From Dehalobacter sp. CP (GTDB taxonomy: Bacteria; Bacillota_B; Desulfitobacteriia; Desulfitobacteriales; Syntrophobotulaceae): a stretch of DNA of 25,903 bases. The stretch is taken from positions 1 to 25,903 of the forward strand of contig VMEE01000028.1 in the NCBI GenBank assembly GCA_009910795.1. Direction: 5' to 3'. Each line of letters opens with the position of its first letter. The first letter of the stretch is position 1. The notes under the pieces are model-generated. The model was not told the origin of the DNA and did not search any database. It was given only the letters and a program-made list of their open reading frames with translations. The position numbers and the translations under genes were made by a program. This document shows, in pieces, positions 23,976-25,903 of this stretch.

Positions 23976-25082
23976 ATGAATGGTATGTTTTCAGGTATTA
24001 ACAGACTTCTTATGTCCCGCGGAGGGCCTGCCATTACAGGTACTGTTGTCGGGATACTGGCTCCTCTTCTGAGCTTCCTCGGTAACCCCGCCAATATGGG
24101 TATTTGCGTCGCCTGCTTCGGCAGGGATATCGCCGGAGCTCTCGGGATGCACAGGGCGGCGGTGGTGCAGTACATAAGGCCGGAGCTTTCGGGGTTCATA
24201 CTCGGTTCGCTCCTCGCCGCCCTGATGTACAGGGAATTCAGGCCCCGAACAGGTTCCTCGCCTATCATCCGCTTCTTCCTGGGAATGTTCGCCATGATAG
24301 GGGCCCTCGTTTTCCTCGGCTGCCCATGGAGGGCCTACATACGTCTCAGCGCGGGAGATCTCAACGCCATTCCCGGGATCATCGGCCTTTCCGTTGGAGT
24401 CGTCATAGGAATATTCTTCCTGTGGAACGGCTTCAGCCTCGGACGCAGTTATCCGGCCAAAAAGCCGATGGGGATGATCATGCCGGCTTTCGCCGTTGTG
24501 CTTCTGGCGCTTCTCATCATGGCTCCCACATTCGGCCCGGAGGGTGCCGGCCCGATATTCTTTTCGGAAAAGGGTCCCGGTTCCCAGCACGCGCCAATAG
24601 CGATCGCCCTGGGAGTGGGCCTTCTTGTCGGATGGCTCGCCCAGCGGACCCGTTTCTGCACCGTGGGGGCTATCCGCGACCTTGTGATGCTCAGGGACTT
24701 TCATCTATTCAACGGCGTGCTGGCCTTCATAGCCGCAGCCTTCATCACCAACCTTATTCTCGGGCAGTTCAACCCGGGAATGGAGGGTCAGCCCATCGCA
24801 CACACCAATATCCTGTGGAACTTCATGGGCATGGTGCTCTCGGGCCTGGCTTTCACGCTGGCAGGAGGATGTCCGGGAAGGATGTTCATCATGAGCGGAG
24901 AGGGTGACGGCGACGCGGGTATCTTCATCCTCGGGATGCTGGTCGGTGCAGGCATTGCCCACAACTTCAGCCTGGCCAGTTCAGGGGCGGGCCCAGGTGC
25001 GTTCGGGCCCGGCGCGACCGTCGTGGGCATCATCTTCTGTCTCGCCATCGGTTTCCTGATGCGGGAAAAAGTAAGCGTGTAG
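23976..25082 (+). CDS. yedE: YedE-family putative selenium transporter
   Basis: A polytopic membrane protein of 368 aa from the YeeE/YedE superfamily, about ten helices in two related halves. Each half has a first-helix cysteine motif (NMGICVACFGRD with C44 and C47; RTRFCTVGAIRD with C228) and a G-C-P-x-R motif (LGCPWR, C116; GGCPGR, C299). These are the conserved features of the family, which moves thiosulfate-like sulfur (TsuA/YeeE) or, by genomic association, selenium. The neighbours yedF and selD point to the selenium branch; the substrate has not been shown by sequence. The ATG at 23976 follows AAGGGTGG closely; ATG 23985 is an alternative. yedF follows after 13 bases. Confidence 0.88.
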   Translation: MNGMFSGINRLLMSRGGPAITGTVVGILAPLLSFLGNPANMGICVACFGRDIAGALGMHRAAVVQYIRPELSGFILGSLLAALMYREFRPRTGSSPIIRFFLGMFAMIGALVFLGCPWRAYIRLSAGDLNAIPGIIGLSVGVVIGIFFLWNGFSLGRSYPAKKPMGMIMPAFAVVLLALLIMAPTFGPEGAGPIFFSEKGPGSQHAPIAIALGVGLLVGWLAQRTRFCTVGAIRDLVMLRDFHLFNGVLAFIAAAFITNLILGQFNPGMEGQPIAHTNILWNFMGMVLSGLAFTLAGGCPGRMFIMSGEGDGDAGIFILGMLVGAGIAHNFSLASSGAGPGAFGPGATVVGIIFCLAIGFLMREKVSV

Positions 25083-25095
25083 GGAGGTGTCGGAA

Positions 25096-25320
25096 ATGAG
25101 CGATACAATAACAGTGGATGCGCGCGGTCTCTCCTGTCCGCAGCCGGTTGTCGAGACGAAAAAGGCCATCAGCGCAAAGGGCGGGGGTAAAATAGAGGTC
25201 CTGGTCGATACCGTGACCTCAAGGGAGAATGTATCCCGGCTGGGGCGCAACCAGGGGTGGAAAGTCGACTCGGAAGAGCTCCCCGACGGAGGATTCAGGC
25301 TTACGATTACTAAGGCGTAA
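25096..25320 (+). CDS. TusA/SirA-like (YedF N-terminal type) sulfur or selenium carrier
   Basis: A 74-aa small protein with the TusA fold: VDARGLSCPQPVVETKKA holds the CPxP motif with the carrier Cys at residue 14, followed by the usual beta-alpha layout ending in FRLTITK. Full-length YedF of selenium clusters normally has a second, DsrE-like domain of about 120 residues; it is absent here, and the frame stops cleanly. The start is ATG 25096, with GGGAGG 8 bases upstream; an in-frame GTG at 25087 lies in the ribosome site itself. Between yedE and selD, a job in passing persulfide-bound sulfur or selenium is likely. Confidence 0.85.
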   Translation: MSDTITVDARGLSCPQPVVETKKAISAKGGGKIEVLVDTVTSRENVSRLGRNQGWKVDSEELPDGGFRLTITKA

Positions 25321-25429
25321 ACAGTAAACGGTCAACAGTAAACGGTGTGGATCAAAAACTCGAAACAGGCAGGGCCGGAAATGGCCCCTACTGTTTATCA
25401 CTCACTGTTTACCGTTCACCGGTTTTTTT
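25318..25429 (+). terminator. Heptad-repeat hairpin with T-run between yedF and selD (terminator or attenuator)
   Basis: Heptads TAAACAG-TAAACGG-TCAACAG-TAAACGG start at the yedF stop (25318-25345) and are mirrored by inverted units at 25390-25416. The arms 25327-25339 and 25404-25416 pair at 12 of 13 positions. An inner stem (25372-25376 with 25383-25387) fills the loop. Seven T follow at 25423-25429, directly before the selD ribosome site GGAAGGGGG. No independent selD promoter is seen after it. Confidence 0.55.
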
Positions 25430-25446
25430 AGGAAGGGGGTCTCCCC

Positions 25447-25903
25447 ATGCGGTTGACGGAACTCTCGCACAGCAGCGGCTGAGCGGCCAAGATAGGTCCG
25501 GCGGACCTTGAGAAGATTCTCAAAGACCTTCCCGGCCAGGAAGAGGGTTTTCTTCTTACCAGCTGGGCTCATGGGGAGGATGCCGCCCTCTGGCTGGTGG
25601 ACGATAAACGGGCGGGGATCTTCACCCTTGATTTCATAACACCAGTCGTGGACGATCCCTTCATCTTCGGCCAGATCGCCGCCGCCAACGCGCTGAGCGA
25701 TGTCTTTGCCATGGGAGGGCGCCCCTTAGTGGCGCTAAATATCGTTGGATTCCCGGTCAACTGCGAGCCCCTGGAAGTGCTCACGCAGATCCTCAGGGGG
25801 GGGCAGGAGCGCGTTGCGGCTGCCGGGGCATTTCTGGCGGGCGGGCACAGCGTCGAGGACGCGGAACCCAAATACGGCCTCGCGGTCTACGGCGAGGTCC
25901 CCG
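25447..25903 (+). CDS. selD: Selenide, water dikinase SelD, selenocysteine-containing (partial, runs off the window)
   Basis: The enzyme that makes selenophosphate from selenide and ATP, the selenium donor for selenocysteine and selenouridine. From ATG 25447 (GGAAGGGGG about 8 bases upstream) the frame reads [11 protein letters not shown], then TGA at 25480-25482, then [13 protein letters not shown] and on without a stop to the window end. Compared with E. coli SelD (SHGAGCGCKI), the TGA falls exactly on catalytic Cys17, the usual place for selenocysteine; Cys19 is Ala and the catalytic Lys20 is kept (AAK). Downstream, HGEDAALW (metal Asp), [26 protein letters not shown] and [18 protein letters not shown] are SelD hallmarks. 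About 152 of some 345 residues are present. A hairpin suited to be a SECIS follows the TGA. Starting at a later ATG would remove the active site. Confidence 0.93.
25483..25510 (+). promoter_or_regulatory. Bacterial SECIS-like hairpin in selD
   Basis: AGGTCC (25494-25499), loop GGC (25500-25502) and GGACCT (25503-25508) form a perfect 6-bp stem. The loop begins 17 bases after the TGA, within the 16-37 base range reported for bacterial SECIS elements, and starts with G as required. SelB should bind it to recode the UGA. Confidence 0.65.

Noticed and set aside
1..25903. CRISPR arrays, insertion sequences, prophage or integrase genes
   Set aside because: No regularly spaced long repeats, no transposase or integrase motifs; the gene content is core chromosomal.

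Overview
This window is a chromosomal replication-origin neighbourhood from a GC-rich (high-50s percent by eye), probably anaerobic bacterium. Several things suggest a diderm outside the Proteobacteria, possibly Synergistota: heavy use of AGG and ATA codons, frequent TTG and GTG starts, a dnaA-dnaN-recF-mnmG-DUF721 string, a SIMPL-domain membrane protein and a selenium-utilisation locus. That placement is inference; no rRNA gene is present.

Left part (1-4.9 kb). A class V cysteine desulfurase (minus strand) is divergent from a NapH-like membrane iron-sulfur protein with an unusual duplicated C-terminal module. A minus-strand pair follows: a DHH phosphoesterase and an MGDG-synthase-like glycosyltransferase.

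Origin and replication block (4.9-12.1 kb). Four DnaA-box-like sites lie upstream of dnaA. A second set lies between dnaA and dnaN, where one box is followed by in-register CTA triplets (a DnaA-trio-like element) and an AT-rich stretch, the best origin-unwinding candidate. Then come dnaN, recF and mnmG (ATGA overlaps), a DUF721/DciA-like gene and a SIMPL-domain protein. This string is plus strand and the genes left of the origin are minus strand, as expected on either side of an origin.

Middle (12.2-16.1 kb). A two-helix K+ channel with an RCK domain (minus), exonuclease III and a CorA-type transporter (plus), and a lytic transglycosylase (minus). The transglycosylase has a strong terminator and a promoter flanked by an 11-bp inverted repeat.

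Phosphate block (16.1-22.9 kb, all minus strand). A complete pstS-pstC-pstA-pstB-phoU-phoB-phoR operon, preceded by Pho-box-like repeats on an 11-bp phase. A YbaK-like deacylase lies upstream on the same strand.

Right end (23.4-25.9 kb). A 570-base stretch without a confident gene is followed by a selenium locus: a YedE-type putative selenium transporter, a short TusA/YedF-like protein, and the start of selD. The selD reading frame contains an in-frame TGA at the catalytic position, followed by a bSECIS-like hairpin, so this SelD is very probably a selenoprotein. The cysteine desulfurase at the left end belongs to a family often found with these genes and could supply selenium to SelD. Degenerate 7-bp repeats recur in several intergenic regions; between yedF and selD they form a hairpin with a T-run that could act as an attenuator.
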